DNA of 64,000 bases, from NCBI RefSeq assembly GCF_021134715.1, contig NC_060028.1:2254501-2318500 (forward strand). The letters are read 5' to 3'. Made by a program: the position numbers and the translations under genes. The DNA is from Daphnia pulex. Taxonomy: Eukaryota > Arthropoda > Branchiopoda > Diplostraca > Daphniidae. The notes under the pieces were generated by a model, which saw only the letters and a program-made list of their open reading frames with translations, was not told the DNA's origin and made no database searches. Shown in pieces: positions 1-13,643 of this stretch (within the stretch, counting starts at the first letter, position 1; each line of letters opens with the position of its first letter).

Positions 1-183
1 TAATGTGATTATTCACCCGCACCCAACATTTGCTGCTGATGCTGGCCGTTATCCGTTTGGCGCTGGATGAATTTGGTTGGAGAACGACTCCTTCCTCTTC
101 TTCTTCGCTGGATGCGTTAAGGTTGTTGTGTTGGAACAGGGTGGCGGCGGTGGCCAGAAATGCCGTCACGGCCCTTCACCCAA
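1..183 (-). other. Possible edge exon of a gene running off the left side
   Basis: On the minus strand one frame stays open from just after a stop near 180 to the window edge. It has a short hydrophobic stretch (AVTAFLATAATLF) and then a Ser/Glu-rich stretch (ASSEEEEEG). It contains no ATG, so it would have to be an internal or terminal exon, and no convincing acceptor is visible. An overlapping plus-strand frame from 9 to 254 is also open, which weakens both. I do not recognise the product, and it may be non-coding. Confidence 0.2.
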
Positions 184-688
184 TTCGTTCGATACCTCCA
201 CTGGCCTTCTGGTATATATATGTCTTAGAATTACGGTATAGATGTCCAACTTGATCAATTCCAAGATGTTTCGTGTACTTTCAGAAGAACTAGGATAGCG
301 ACCAGTTGCGCTATCGACCCATGGACGACCTAGGTATCACCATTGGAGCAAAAAAGGTTCACTCCTGTAAGGACCCACTGCATTTGTTGGGCTCACGAAC
401 AAAACATGAGCTGTAACATTTCCAAAAACGTAACGGTTTAAAAACGTGTATTTGCAAACTTCCGGTAATGTTGATGATTTTTCGTTCACTTTTTTCTTAC
501 AATGAAGCACTGATTATTATAAAGTCTAAGTTAACATATTAAAAAAATATGATGAACCATTGGGCGATTATAAATAGCAAGGAACGGGCGAAACACACGA
601 GCGACTAGATTACTAAACGCTAGAAATGTATATATTTGTTTACGATTATTTTCCCACACCAAATTTGTTTCCTTCACTAGCATGTGAA
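184..688. other. Intergenic, 3' flank of Myt1
   Basis: AT-rich sequence downstream of the Myt1 stop. No open frame with family similarity was seen and no clear poly(A) signal was identified on the minus strand. Confidence 0.5.
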
Positions 689-2652
<1,964 letters not shown>

Positions 2653-4220
2653 TTGTCTGAGGATAAAAAATTGCTTTTCGATGTAATTGGGGGAGGAGGC
2701 AAGTTTAGAACTTCATCTAAATATATAGATAAGATAAGTTAATGCTGACAACAGTATTCTAATCTCAAACAAGGAATAATGAATAACAATATACCAAATT
2801 GCACCTGCTTGGACATTGGGTTAGACGCTTCACTTTGTCCTTATTTGGTATTGTTGCACTAAGAAGGATTCACTAAAGGTTAAACAAGAAAAATCCATTA
2901 ACCAAATGAAGATGAGAATAAGAGGTGTCAATGCAAGAATAGTTCACCAACATGAATATGGTTAAATATTCACACGAACTTAGGTAACAATAACCAACAA
3001 GCCTCTGAACGTAACCGGTTGTTGGGGAAAGTTACCTCACAAGACGTGATCCATGGACTTTTTTGGAAGTTTAACAGCAGATTAAGAATCCTGAAAAATT
3101 CACCACGATAACAGCATGTGATTCTTTTTTCAGTAAAAAACAAGAAACAAGGATATTGTGAAAAGAAACTTTTTCAGCGAGAAGCAACAGGCGGGCTGAT
3201 GTTGTTTTTGAAGGAGCGTCATCGGCAAGTGTTAACTGTGACTCATAGATGGCGCCGCGGACAAAATTATATTTGTTAATTCACATTGAATTTATCTTCT
3301 TATTCTTTCAAAATAAATATTTGATAATAAACAAAATTATTATTAACATTACTTTCTGACTATTCTTGTTTGATGATTAACTTATTTTGTTAAAATGTTA
3401 ATATTATCAAAAATGGCGCTAGTAAAACAGATGAGGCTTCTGCCCGTAGTTGTGAGACTTTTGGCGTCTCTTTAAAAAAACAAAAAATCGGATTTTGCCA
3501 CGTTGCGTTTCTTCACTTTTCCTCAAATAAATTAACAAGAAATTTTTCGAAGCCCATAAATTTTATTGCTCTAATATAATCTATTAATTTTTTTTCAGCT
3601 TAACCTTCTCAATCAAATGATGTGAGGGAAATGGTGCTCACTTGCACGTAATAATGGTATAATTTTAAAGCTGTTATTTGTCATTTGTCATATAAAAATC
3701 ATTGAGCATTAAGGGTCGTTATCGTAGAAATTTTAGAAAAATTTATAAATACCGAATGACGCTGTATAGCTGTAGAAAAGATTTGAAGCAATATCTAAAA
3801 AAAATGATCAGAGAAATTTCCAGTTCGAATGTGGAACTAAGACTTTTGTGTTTTCAAAAAAACGTGTGTAAATGTGTTTATCAAAATCAGGGCAGCATCA
3901 AGTATGGCTCAGGGGAAATCCTCCATATTTTAGCTCTAGATAAAAATTAACAGAAGATAAAAGTGTTGACTGGTTCGGGTTTGCCATACGCATATTACAA
4001 GTGATGATAAGAAAATGACGCAAGTCGGACAGTATAGATACCAATATTACTTATGATATCGCTAATTTATATAACTGCGCAGAAAACACACAAAGGTTGC
4101 ACCTTTAAAAAAGTTACTTTTTTTCTCGTCAAGGGAAAATCATCATGCTTGAAAACATTAAGTGCCATGGCGAAGAATCCGTTCGTGATTTTTATTTATT
4201 GCCCCCCCCCCCCTCCAAAT
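2653..4220. other. Intergenic: Myt1 5' flank and AT-rich spacer
   Basis: Contains the Myt1 promoter region and an AT-rich spacer. No coding frame with recognisable similarity was found; short open frames at 3702-3950 and 4053-4391 look random. A run of 11 C residues lies at 4202-4212, just beyond the 3' end of the lipase pseudogene. Confidence 0.5.
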
Positions 4221-6622
4221 TTAGACGCAGGCAGTGGGGTAGAATTCAGCCCAGCTCTTGTCTTTCATGTCGACGTAATCGGCACCAACGACACACGACT
4301 TTTAAGTGTGTTCCAATCGACTTCTAAAGATATTTTTTTAACAACATTAATTTTGAAAATGAACATCGATATCGTGTTTTTTTGTAAATGATTTACGATT
4401 CTGGATAGTTGTTCAATTCAGAAATTTCGACGCTTCTAACGTAGATGTGGTCGTTGCAAAACAGACCACAGGTATTGAAAATAGTGCCGTCATACTTCCA
4501 GTACAACTCGACGCGTTGGATGTTACCCACGTTGAAAGAATCGACGAAAAAAGAGAATGAGTTTGTCCCATGAACAAACTTGTGGCTTTTGCTATAATTA
4601 TGGAATAAATGATTATTAGCATTTTAGGATGTGCACATTGCGCAGCTTTAGCTGAAATAGATCTATACTCGGCTACGGTAACGTCGATCAGCTGTCCAAG
4701 CGTTCCATACAAAGACATACGCATTGTGCCATAAACGAAAGCTTCAGCTTACGATGGATAAGCGAGGTTGACTTTAATGCCGTAGTGGTAGGCCTACTCT
4801 AAGAATGAATTCAAAAGTAATTAAACATTTGTCCAAGGGTTATTGTCCATTTCAGATCAACTTACTGATGTAATGGACATCTTTGTCGGTGTCGAACAGT
4901 AGATTCACGTAAGTTCTATCACGCATCGGATAGAGAGCGGCGTCCATGCCGAATTTGGCGCAATTCAAGTTGTCGGTTCCGCACGAGGTACACTCACCCT
5001 TCGTTCAAATAAACTTTTAGTAATTAAAAGTAGGCTAGTAATATAATTCGATGAATCAATACTCGATGGAATGCGTCGTTGTCAATGCATTCGTAACCGA
5101 CGTAGTTGTAACCGGGCACAAGTGAATCGATGAAAAATTCGATGCAGCGCAAGTGATTGCAGGCAACCAGCTCTCGGCCACCGGTGACCATGTCTTCGGT
5201 GATCATGTCAAGCGGAATATTCACAGGATCACAACCAGGTTGGTCACGTCCTCCGTTGGGGTAAAAGTCCAAATGGCCAACTGGTTCCAGCATGCCGTAT
5301 CCTGGATAGAAGATGTCAGATCGGAGTCAAGTGAATTTTCTATTTAAATAAGTAATGAAAAGAAAACGAATAACCTAGAAGGAGAATAGTTCTGGTGTCG
5401 GTGTGGATGGCGTCGACGAGTTTAGCGTCAGTCGGATCCAGACGCACATGTGACGGCATTTCAGCGAAATAAGGTTCAGCTGGATCGAGACCGGTGATCC
5501 TACCGAGTCCTTCAATACCTTCACCTGCATAACCAACGGTGTGAGCTCCCAAAGAGTGGCCGAGCAAATGAACCATTCCTGGATCAACGCCGAAATGGGT
5601 CTACCAATAAAAAAGTCATATTTGTTGGTGAATAAATTTTAGCTGAATTAAAATGTAAAAACATACAATCATAGTGTTGACCATGTACGCTATCTCAAGT
5701 CCAACCACTCGTGTGTTGGCAGTGGCTTGGCTGTATGAAGAAAAAAGCGGGAAAAAGGTATTTTTAATGTTTAACTCAAATAAAAAATAAATTAAATTCC
5801 CATACCTGTACATAGGAGGAGGAAGAGAACCATCTCCCTAGTTAACATGATGACTTTGTAATCACCTTGGGCCAGCAAATTTTCGGTGAGCCTCTAAAAT
5901 CGGAATTTTAATTAAAACAAAATAAATGTTTGAAGTAAAAGTGGATCTAAAGGTAACAATTTACCTTCATCCATCTCACCAAGCATCTCACAGTTCCGTC
6001 GTCAATGAAGCCATGGACAAGGAACTGGGTAGGTTTAGTGGGATCGAAAGTGGAGTATCTGATTGAATCTAAATCATTGGCGTAAAGCATGGTGTCCTAA
6101 ATTTAGAAATTATCAGTAAATAATCGTTAAGCATTATTTGATTTGAAATTTTATCCTCGTACTTGGGTAGGTCTCTGTCTAGTGTGCAGGATGAAACGCG
6201 TGTTGATCTTTTCTCTAGGCAGAGGCTCCTGATTGATTGCGCGATGGACGGGGTCATACCAGCTATCATCGACGACAATACAACCAATCTCTCCATAGCA
6301 ATAAGTAATTGGCTCCACTAATATAATTCAGGCCGAAATAAAAATAATTTTATTGGAAATTTGCCTTATCCTAGTTTTAAAATAATAAAAGATCTAATTG
6401 GCTTTTAAAAATACCCAATGATATGTGGAACAAACTATCGCAACATCACAGGATTATACTTTCTGACTCTGCGTCGAACTTTTGTTTAATGAAATTTATC
6501 ATTCGACCATGGTAAAGGATGATTCGGCAATCGACACTCACTTTTGGAATCCAACTGTTGGACATCTGCTGTCTGAAGGACAACTGTGCGTGGTTCTTGC
6601 TTCTGGACTAGATCATTGTGGT
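4221..6622 (-). pseudogene. Decayed copy of the neighbouring pancreatic-lipase-like gene
   Basis: Minus-strand copy of the lipase gene at 15974-18489, keeping the exon order and introns of exons 2-11 plus the end of exon 1. It stops matching near 6622, so the signal-peptide half of exon 1 and the promoter are missing. Exon 4 (about 5819-5893) has lost its reading frame relative to the intact copy and carries extra CCTCCT-type bases. Exon 9 has TAA where the intact copy has GAA (near 4745). The last exon has TAA where the intact copy has TAC (near 4290). Exons 6 and 7 (about 5054-5602) are still nearly identical to the intact gene and keep GHSLG and CNHLR. I read it as a non-functional duplicate of a host gene. 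Confidence 0.87.
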
Positions 6623-6884
6623 GTGTGAAGATTATTGATGATTATTGATGTAAAGATTATTATGAAAAAACCGCTAATAGTTTTTCATTTTTTTTTTCTC
6701 ATGAAAAACGTAAGTGATTTGAAGTCAATCTGGCATCGCTGAAATCAGCAGACGACGGAATTGTCTTGTCACATTTCTTTTTTGCTAAGGATTCACCGCC
6801 GTGCCAGGCTTTTTTCTTTCCCAGTTTCGGGTTTTGATCTTTTGTTTTTGTTTAGATTAGGAATAACCAATAAACTATTGAAAA

Positions 6885-8465
6885 ATGAGTGGAGTTTTGG
6901 AGAGAATCGCGGCTATCGAAGCCGAGGTATGATTGCCAAACTTGACACATTTATTTAGGTTACCTGGTAACGATGGACTGTTTTTGCATTTGCAGATGGC
7001 TAGGACTCAACGAAACAAAGCGACCGCTCAACATCTTGGTCTGCTCAAAGCTCGTTTGGCCAAGCTAAGGAGAGAAGTCCTGACACCAAAATCAGGTGGA
7101 GGTGGGCCTGGTGAAGGTTTTGATGTTGCTAAAACGGGAGATGCCCGTATTGGATTTGTTGGTAAATCCCATCATAGACCCTCAATAAAGTAAAGTTTGT
7201 CATTTTTATGTGTTTCTTCAACCAGGTTTTCCTTCGGTGGGTAAAAGTACACTCCTCACCACCTTGGCAGGAGTTTATTCAGAGGTGGCAGCCTATGAGT
7301 TTACCACACTGACAACAGTCCCTGGCTGCATTCGTTACAAGGGTGCAAAAATTCAGGTATTTATTGCAGTTGCTGTAATACCAATCATTGTCTTATTGGT
7401 CTAATTCTTTTTTCTCCATTTAAATATTTTAGTTGCTGGATTTGCCTGGTATTATTGAAGGTGCCAAGGATGGTAAAGGTCGTGGTCGGCAGGTAATTGC
7501 TGTAGCCCGAACCTGTAGCCTTATCTTTATTGTGCTGGATGTCCTGAAGCCTCTGCAGCACAAGAAGATTATTCAGCGTGAGCTCGAAGGCTTTGGCATT
7601 CGTCTCAATAAACAGCCGCCCAATATCGGCTTCCGCAGGAAGGAGAAGGGTGGTGTCAATCTCCAAACTCTCGTAATTCCATTCTATTCAATTAATGAGG
7701 AACAGAGTTTTCACGTTTTATTTTATTTCCAAGGTACCGCAAAGCGAGCTCGATTTGGACATTGTCAAAACTATTTTGTCCGAGTATCGAATCCACAATG
7801 CTGACGTGACTCTTCGTTATGACGCCACGGCCGATGATTTGATTGACATTATCGAGGGAAACCGAGCTTACATCCCTTGCATCTACCTACTCAACAAAAT
7901 TGGCACGACATTTTCAAAATTTTACACATATTCTTTCATATTTTGTGAATATTGGTTTAATTGTTTCAAAAAATTTCCACAGACCAAATCAGCATCGAAG
8001 AATTGGATGTCATTTACAAAATTCCCCATTGTGTACCCATCTCTGCCCATCACAAATGGAATTTCGACGACCTTCTCGAGAAGATGTGGCAATACCTCAA
8101 ACTTATGCGAATGTACATCAGTTTGAAACTGTAAGAAAATCTTATCTAATGATTTCTTATTTTCTTTTAGTTACACAAAACCAAAAGGACAATTGCCCGA
8201 CTACAATGCCCCAGTCGTTTTGCAATCTGATAGGTGCACTATGGAGGAATTCTGTAACAAACTGCATCGCACTATTCTCAAGGAATTCAAATAGTAACAT
8301 TATATTTGACGCCTTTTTTCGGGCCATAAATATTAACTGGTGTTTTACTTTTGAATTTCCAGTGCTTTGGTATGGGGATCTTCCGTGAAGCATCAGCCAC
8401 AGAAAGTTGGAAAGGATCACGTTCTTAACGACGAGGATGTCGTGCAAATTGTCAAAAAGGTTTAA
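6885..8465 (+). CDS. DRG1: Developmentally regulated GTP-binding protein 1 (DRG1)
   Basis: Eight exons: 6885-6926, 6996-7161, 7226-7356, 7433-7672, 7734-7902, 7983-8112, 8171-8293 and 8363-8465, giving 367 residues, the usual DRG1 length. The G1 motif GFPSVGKST is at about 70-78, followed by [10 protein letters not shown] (G3) and LNKID (G4). A TGS tail contains the KPKGQLPDY motif. The end of the protein ([18 protein letters not shown]) fits DRG1 rather than DRG2. DRG1 is a conserved cytosolic Obg/HflX-type GTPase that works with the partner DFRP1 (ZC3H15) near ribosomes. Intron 5 (7903-7982) begins GC instead of GT; similarity across the junction ([12 protein letters not shown]) leaves no alternative in sequence. 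An AATAAA at 8525-8530 is a likely poly(A) signal. Confidence 0.96.
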
Positions 8466-8885
8466 TTTGACGTTGTTAAGCGACAGACAAAGCAGCTGTC
8501 ATCCGGGAACATACAGGAGAAATGAATAAAGTGAATTGTTTCTCTTCCATATGCCTTTTTCCTTGTTTTCCTAGGATTATTTCTACAAATTTGTGTAGTG
8601 TTTTTTTTTTACCTTTTTTAGTAATTTGAAACTTTTTCAACATACATCAGTTAGTTTAGTGTGTTATAAGATTACAGTTATACAATACTTAACGATGAGC
8701 ATAACTGAAATTAAGCTGAAGAAACAACCCAAAAAATGAAGAAAGTACTTCTGGTCGGAGGATTATGTAAATTTTTGGTTCGGAGGATATGCAAATTAAG
8801 GAGAAGGGAGGGATTCTTGAACTGATACAGTGATGCCGCACTTATAAAATGAGTTTAGACTTCGTTTTAATCAGAGCTATAGAAT
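8466..8885. other. DRG1 3' flank
   Basis: Short spacer holding the AATAAA signal at 8525-8530 and T-rich sequence after it. Nothing else is recognisable. The inverted MYND-gene fragment begins at its right end. Confidence 0.5.
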
Positions 8886-9457
8886 CCAGGTTGAGTCGGC
8901 AACTCGGCATAGCCACCACAGTTTCGGCGATGAAAGGATGCGGCACGGACAATGCCAAAGTTTGCGAGCTAAAGGATTGGTCCAGAACTAAAGTGATGTG
9001 ATGGGCAGATTCACAGGGAGGTTGACGATCCACGAACCACATAAGACCAGGAACGAATTGCAAAGGTCCTAATAATGATTTTAAGTTAATAAGCCATAAT
9101 TTTAATGTAATTCAATCGTTATTAACAAACCTTCTTCCTCTCGTTCATCTTTATAACAGCAACTTATGACGATGATGTACTGACATTCCTCCTCCAAGCA
9201 ACTCACTACAGACATGGACAAAGTTTGGTCCAAGGGCGGTGGTTCGATAAGTTCGTCAGCTAAAATGGATCCAGGATCAGCAAAAGGATGTGACTGAGTG
9301 AAAGCAGTGAAAGGTTCTGATTGAAGTGAACGGACGGGACCTATGGGAATGAGTGGCAATCCTGTTTGAATGTCCACGATGACTCCGCTGTGCGTTTCGC
9401 CCAATCCATGATCTGAAATGAGTGGAAAGGACACTGTAACCCATCCGGAAGTACGAT
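8886..9457 (-). pseudogene. Inverted partial duplicate of the DUF4470-MYND gene (parts of exons 4 and 5)
   Basis: The reverse complement of this block matches 11824-12375 almost base for base, including the intron between exons 4 and 5. Both coding pieces stay open on the minus strand (roughly 9439-9102 and 9063-8887), with sequence such as SFPLISDHGLGETHSG and LQFVPGLMWFVDRQPP. It differs from the parent by small in-frame insertions, one adding about three residues after SEPF and one near the left end. It has no start codon, no MYND finger and no other exons, so I call it a gene fragment. It lies between DRG1 and its parent, opposite in direction to both. Confidence 0.9.
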
Positions 9458-9794
9458 AAATTTAGGTTTCTTTTAAGTCAGATGTACAAAGAGAAATTTA
9501 AAAATCTTGTTGGGGAACAGTTGAATTTGAAGAATTTAAAATTTTTGCCGCCATGAGGTCTGGCATGGCGCCGGCGGCCATGTTGAAATGAATAGTGTTG
9601 GATTAGTCGGGCGGGATGTTAGAGGTGATTTTTCGTCGGTGGGTACTCATTCGATAGGCAATAAGCCAATAACCTAAGTGAGGATTCGAGCTTGATAATA
9701 TTATCACTGCCTTACTGGTAAACAACTGTTCATTTTTGCTCTATTTATAGGGTGGTGTTCGAAATTTGAATGTAGTGATTGTAGTATTTGCGAC
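9458..9794. other. Probable promoter and 5' region of the DUF4470-MYND gene
   Basis: A 337-bp spacer between the inverted fragment and the first good ATG at 9795. It holds upstream ATGs at 9552 and 9616 with very short frames, and a potential acceptor (TTTATAG) ending at 9750, so a 5' leader intron is possible. No TATA box was recognised. Confidence 0.4.
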
Positions 9795-12700
9795 ATGCAT
9801 ATCTCACCAGCACGCCGAGTTGTTTTTGAGACTGGACCTCCCACCTTCTTTCCTTATGGAAAAACAAGGTCTAGAAATGTACTTAAAGACTATGAATCTA
9901 GGCCGGCAGCTACAAATATCAAGGTATGAAGATTACATTGTTATGTTTGATGTCAAGTCATGATCCACGTTTCTGTAACAGGTGTTGTTCTTGAGCTGTG
10001 AGGATCTTCAAAAAGCTTTTCAAACAACTGTGTCTCAGTTGTTGAACCCTAGACAGCTGCACTATCACATAAATGATAATAATTTGGCTAGTATTGCACG
10101 GAACATATTGATTGTCAAGATCATCTCATCTCCAACCTTTGACCCAATGAAGAATGAAGACCTTGAATATGTTTGGGAAGTTTGGTATGGAGTTTATTGG
10201 AGTAGCCAAGACATTTGTGTGCGATTCAAGAATGACATCAAGAGTTTGATAAATGGTCATCTGCCTGAAAACGTTGAACTTTATCCCAGCAAGTGCCTCC
10301 AGTCCATCACAAATATTTGGAAGGAATGGCATTCTTCCATTAATTCAAAGAAAACAGATAACAATATTGAAACTAAGCTCTCTGAAAGGTTAATATTTTC
10401 TAGATAAAGTTAAATTTGTGTGATATTGATTTATGCTTTTTACTTGTAGGACTGCAATAAATCTGGCAGGCTGGCGCTCAAGTTTCCCTAAAGATTTAAC
10501 AGAAGTGGAGGGAAATGCCAAGCTAATCCGAGATATTGTGGACCACATGGTAGTTGAGCATTTCCCCCAAGAGCTCAAAACTGCCATAGTCTTTGAAGTG
10601 CACAACTTTTTCTTTGAATTGGAAAGTGACATTCCAAGTGGTCACAAAAGAAAAGTCATCAATCCTACCATGCTGGAACCCAGAACGAAACGCTGGATTG
10701 TGCATCATACCGTCTGTCCTTTTAATAGCTACCTTCCGCTTCCCTTGAACAATGAACTGGATCCTCTGAAAGCCAACGAGGGCTGCGCTGCAACTTATTA
10801 CTGCCAAGGTGTACTACAGACACGGTTACATCTTTACCAAAAGAAGAAGGAAAAGATCAAGTGGGTCTTTCACTTTGGAGATCCCATTGAACTGTGCTAC
10901 TCTTTAACAGAATTATTTGACGCCATCGACTGTTCTGGACTATCGGATGAAGTTGGCTTAGCTAATCTTCTCAATGCTGCTGGTAGAATACTAAGTCAGG
11001 AGCCCGAATCCGTTGTGCTTCTCGAAACGAGCACCTGGACAAGATTGGCACCTACTGTCGTCAGTTACTTGGAAGAAGCTCTTTGCGCACCACTCAGTAT
11101 GTTGCCCACCATCTACGGATTGAGGTTGGCTGATCCGCTTCCTATTGGCGCCTCAATTCCACCCGAATCACTTACCAGAACAACCGTTTGCCTCACGTTG
11201 AAAAGAACCCATTCCTACAAGAACTTGAAGCTCGATTTTGTCTCTTCGTTTCGCCCATGGCTTTCACGATTAGCTCGACGTTGTTTTTCACCGGGTCAAC
11301 CACCATTGGAATGTTACACTCCCATGACATTTTTCTACGTGGTTGGATCAGCAGCTCAGCGAATGGATACAACATGCGATGCCTTGCGGCAGGTTCAAAA
11401 ATTATTGAACGAATTTGAAGATTCAAATTTGTTGGCTTGGAGAACGTTGTGCCAATGGACGTGGCTTTCCGTATTTCCTTTGATTGGAGCTGCCCATCTC
11501 GACTCGAGCGCCATGAGGAGGATCCAACAAGTCCTGGACGAATTCCCAATAGTTTCGCTCTTTTGGACCACGGTGCCTTTCGATCGGTAATAATTTTCTC
11601 ATTTGATTAATAATTGCTAGTTTTAAATTCACCTATCATTTTAGGATAGAGACGAAAGCTTTTTACGAGGCTAAATCAAATTTAATGGGTCCTCCGAAGC
11701 TCCGCCTTTCATTGATACCCCACGACGTCTATGAAGACATGTCGATGGATAAACCGCTCGATCTTTCTCAGTGCGTTGGAGGAGCCCATTACATTGATAA
11801 TGTTCAATTGCGGTTTAAAAAGGATCGTACTTCCGGATGGGTTACAGTGTCCTTTCCACTCATTTCGGATCATGGATTGGGCGAAACGCACAGCGGAGTC
11901 ATCGTGGACATTCAAACAGGATTGCCACTCATTCCCATAGGCCCTGTCCGTTCACTTCAATCAGAACCTTTCACCCAGTCACATCCTTTTGCTGATCCTG
12001 GATCCATTTTACCTGACGAACTTATCGAACCACCGCCCTTGGACCAAACTTTGTCCATGTCTGTAGTGAGTTGCTTGGAGGAGGAATGTCAGTACATCAT
12101 CGTCATAAGTTGCTGTTACAAAGATGAACGAGAGGAAGAAGGTTTGTTAGCGATTTAATTACATTACAATTATGGCTTATTAACTTCAGTATAATTATAG
12201 GACCTTTGCAATTCGTTCCTGGTCTTATGTGGTTCGTGGATCGTCAACCTCCCTGTGAATCTGCCCATCACATCACTTTAGTTCTGGACCAATCCTTTGG
12301 CTCGCAAACTTTGGCATTGTCCGTGCCGCATCCTTTCATCGCCGAAACTGTGGTGGCTATGCCGACTCGACCTGGAGAGTTTCGTCTGCTCCTTCAAAAG
12401 GCCGTGAACGAGCCTTGGCCAGCCCAGTTCAATATTCGAACTCAACCAGTTTTTAGCAACTTCCACTTAAATGATTTGGCCATTCATCTTGAGCAACAGT
12501 TCGATTTTATCCAGACATCGGCCGATCTTTCATCATTGAATGAAATTCGACGCCTAATAGCTCGCTTGTTTGATTTTGTGGTCAAGGAAAACCAAACATT
12601 CTTCATGATCGAAAATTCGAAGGCGCGACTAGAAGACGACGAATCAAATGAACCGGATTGGTACTTTAGAGCCCACCTCCCCATTGTTTCCAATGAAAAC

Positions 12701-13252
12701 GGACATCCGGTTTTGATGCTTTCGGCCTTTGACTCCAGTTTGGCTCCTAAACTCATCCTTAAGAAGAAATCGACCATTGAAGAAGTCGTGGCCGAATTCA
12801 ACCAGATTTACTTGGATGAAGCGAACCAGGAGGTCAAATCGATTTCCTGTTTTCAAACTTGTAGTTCAGAAACGAGCCAATTATTTCGCTTTATATTGCG
12901 ACTGAATTCGACCAAGATTAGCAGAGACTATAAGGAACATGGACCCATTGCCTTTTGGCCTTACGGAGAAAACAGTCCTTGGTTGGCAACATTTCTGTCA
13001 CCCTGCTACTCGGATCGCCCTCGTTCTATTTCCGATATTTGGATGGAATTGTTGCGCAAGAAGGAGCCCAAGTCTCTTGGAGAAAAGATACGAACGGAAG
13101 AGATTCCGCATAAGAAACATATCTGCACCAGCTGCCAGCGAGTGACCACAAAAGCCAAGAGATGTGGGCGTTGCAAGTCAGTTCATTATTGTGATGCTAC
13201 CTGCCAGAAGAAAGATTGGATCATTCACAAACGCGTTTGCTCCAAAGTTTAG
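9795..13252 (+). CDS. DUF4470 domain and C-terminal MYND zinc-finger protein
   Basis: Five exons: 9795-9923, 9982-10388, 10450-11586, 11645-12141 and 12201-13252, giving 1,073 residues with consistent phases. The N-terminus carries FFPYGKT followed by VLFLSCEDLQKAF. The stretch LHYHINDNNLASIARNILI (about 75-95) matches the N-terminal domain shared with dynein assembly factor 3 (DUF4470). The last 44 residues form a complete MYND finger: CTSC, CGRC, HYC, DATC, then the H..C pair ending HKRVC. Proteins with DUF4470 plus MYND are known in arthropods and fungi but have no settled function; binding to proline-rich partners through MYND is a family inference. The first exon was placed by frame because exon 2 must join in phase 0. 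The true start could lie in an upstream exon. Part of exons 4-5 is duplicated in inverted orientation at 8886-9457. Confidence 0.85.
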
Positions 13253-13643
13253 ACTGATGATGCTATTATTTATTTCATTTTTTGTTTTTTGATTTTCGAG
13301 TTATTCCCCTCATGAGAAAACCAAGTTGTATTTTTTTTTTTAATGACCGTTTTTCTTATTCGGTAACGGTTCCATTATCACCTTTTTATTTTCCCCTGTC
13401 GCTGTATTAATGAATTACAGTGTATTCGAATTCGAAAAACTCGGACATGAATTTACAATCAACATAATAAAAGTAAAATCAGGCGTCCCGCATCTGGTAC
13501 ATTTTAATAACTGCAAACTAAAGAAAATTGGAATAGCATGGCTGCACTTACATGTTTTTCTTCTGAAAAACGATTTTTTTTACTGAATGTTAGTTGAAAA
13601 TGTTATCCTTATTCCTTAAACAATAGTTATCTTCCCTTTTACA
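13253..13643. other. 3' flank of the DUF4470-MYND gene
   Basis: AT-rich with poly(T) tracts; AATAAAAG near 13467 could be a poly(A) signal. No gene seen. Confidence 0.4.

Noticed and set aside
3702-4391. Open frames of 82 and 112 codons
   Set aside because: AT-rich sequence, no family features, and one crosses a poly(C) run next to the lipase pseudogene.
9766-9963. Alternative first exon frame for the MYND gene (NVVIVVFATCISHQ...)
   Set aside because: It cannot join exon 2 in phase; the frame containing FFPYGKT does, and that motif fits the family.
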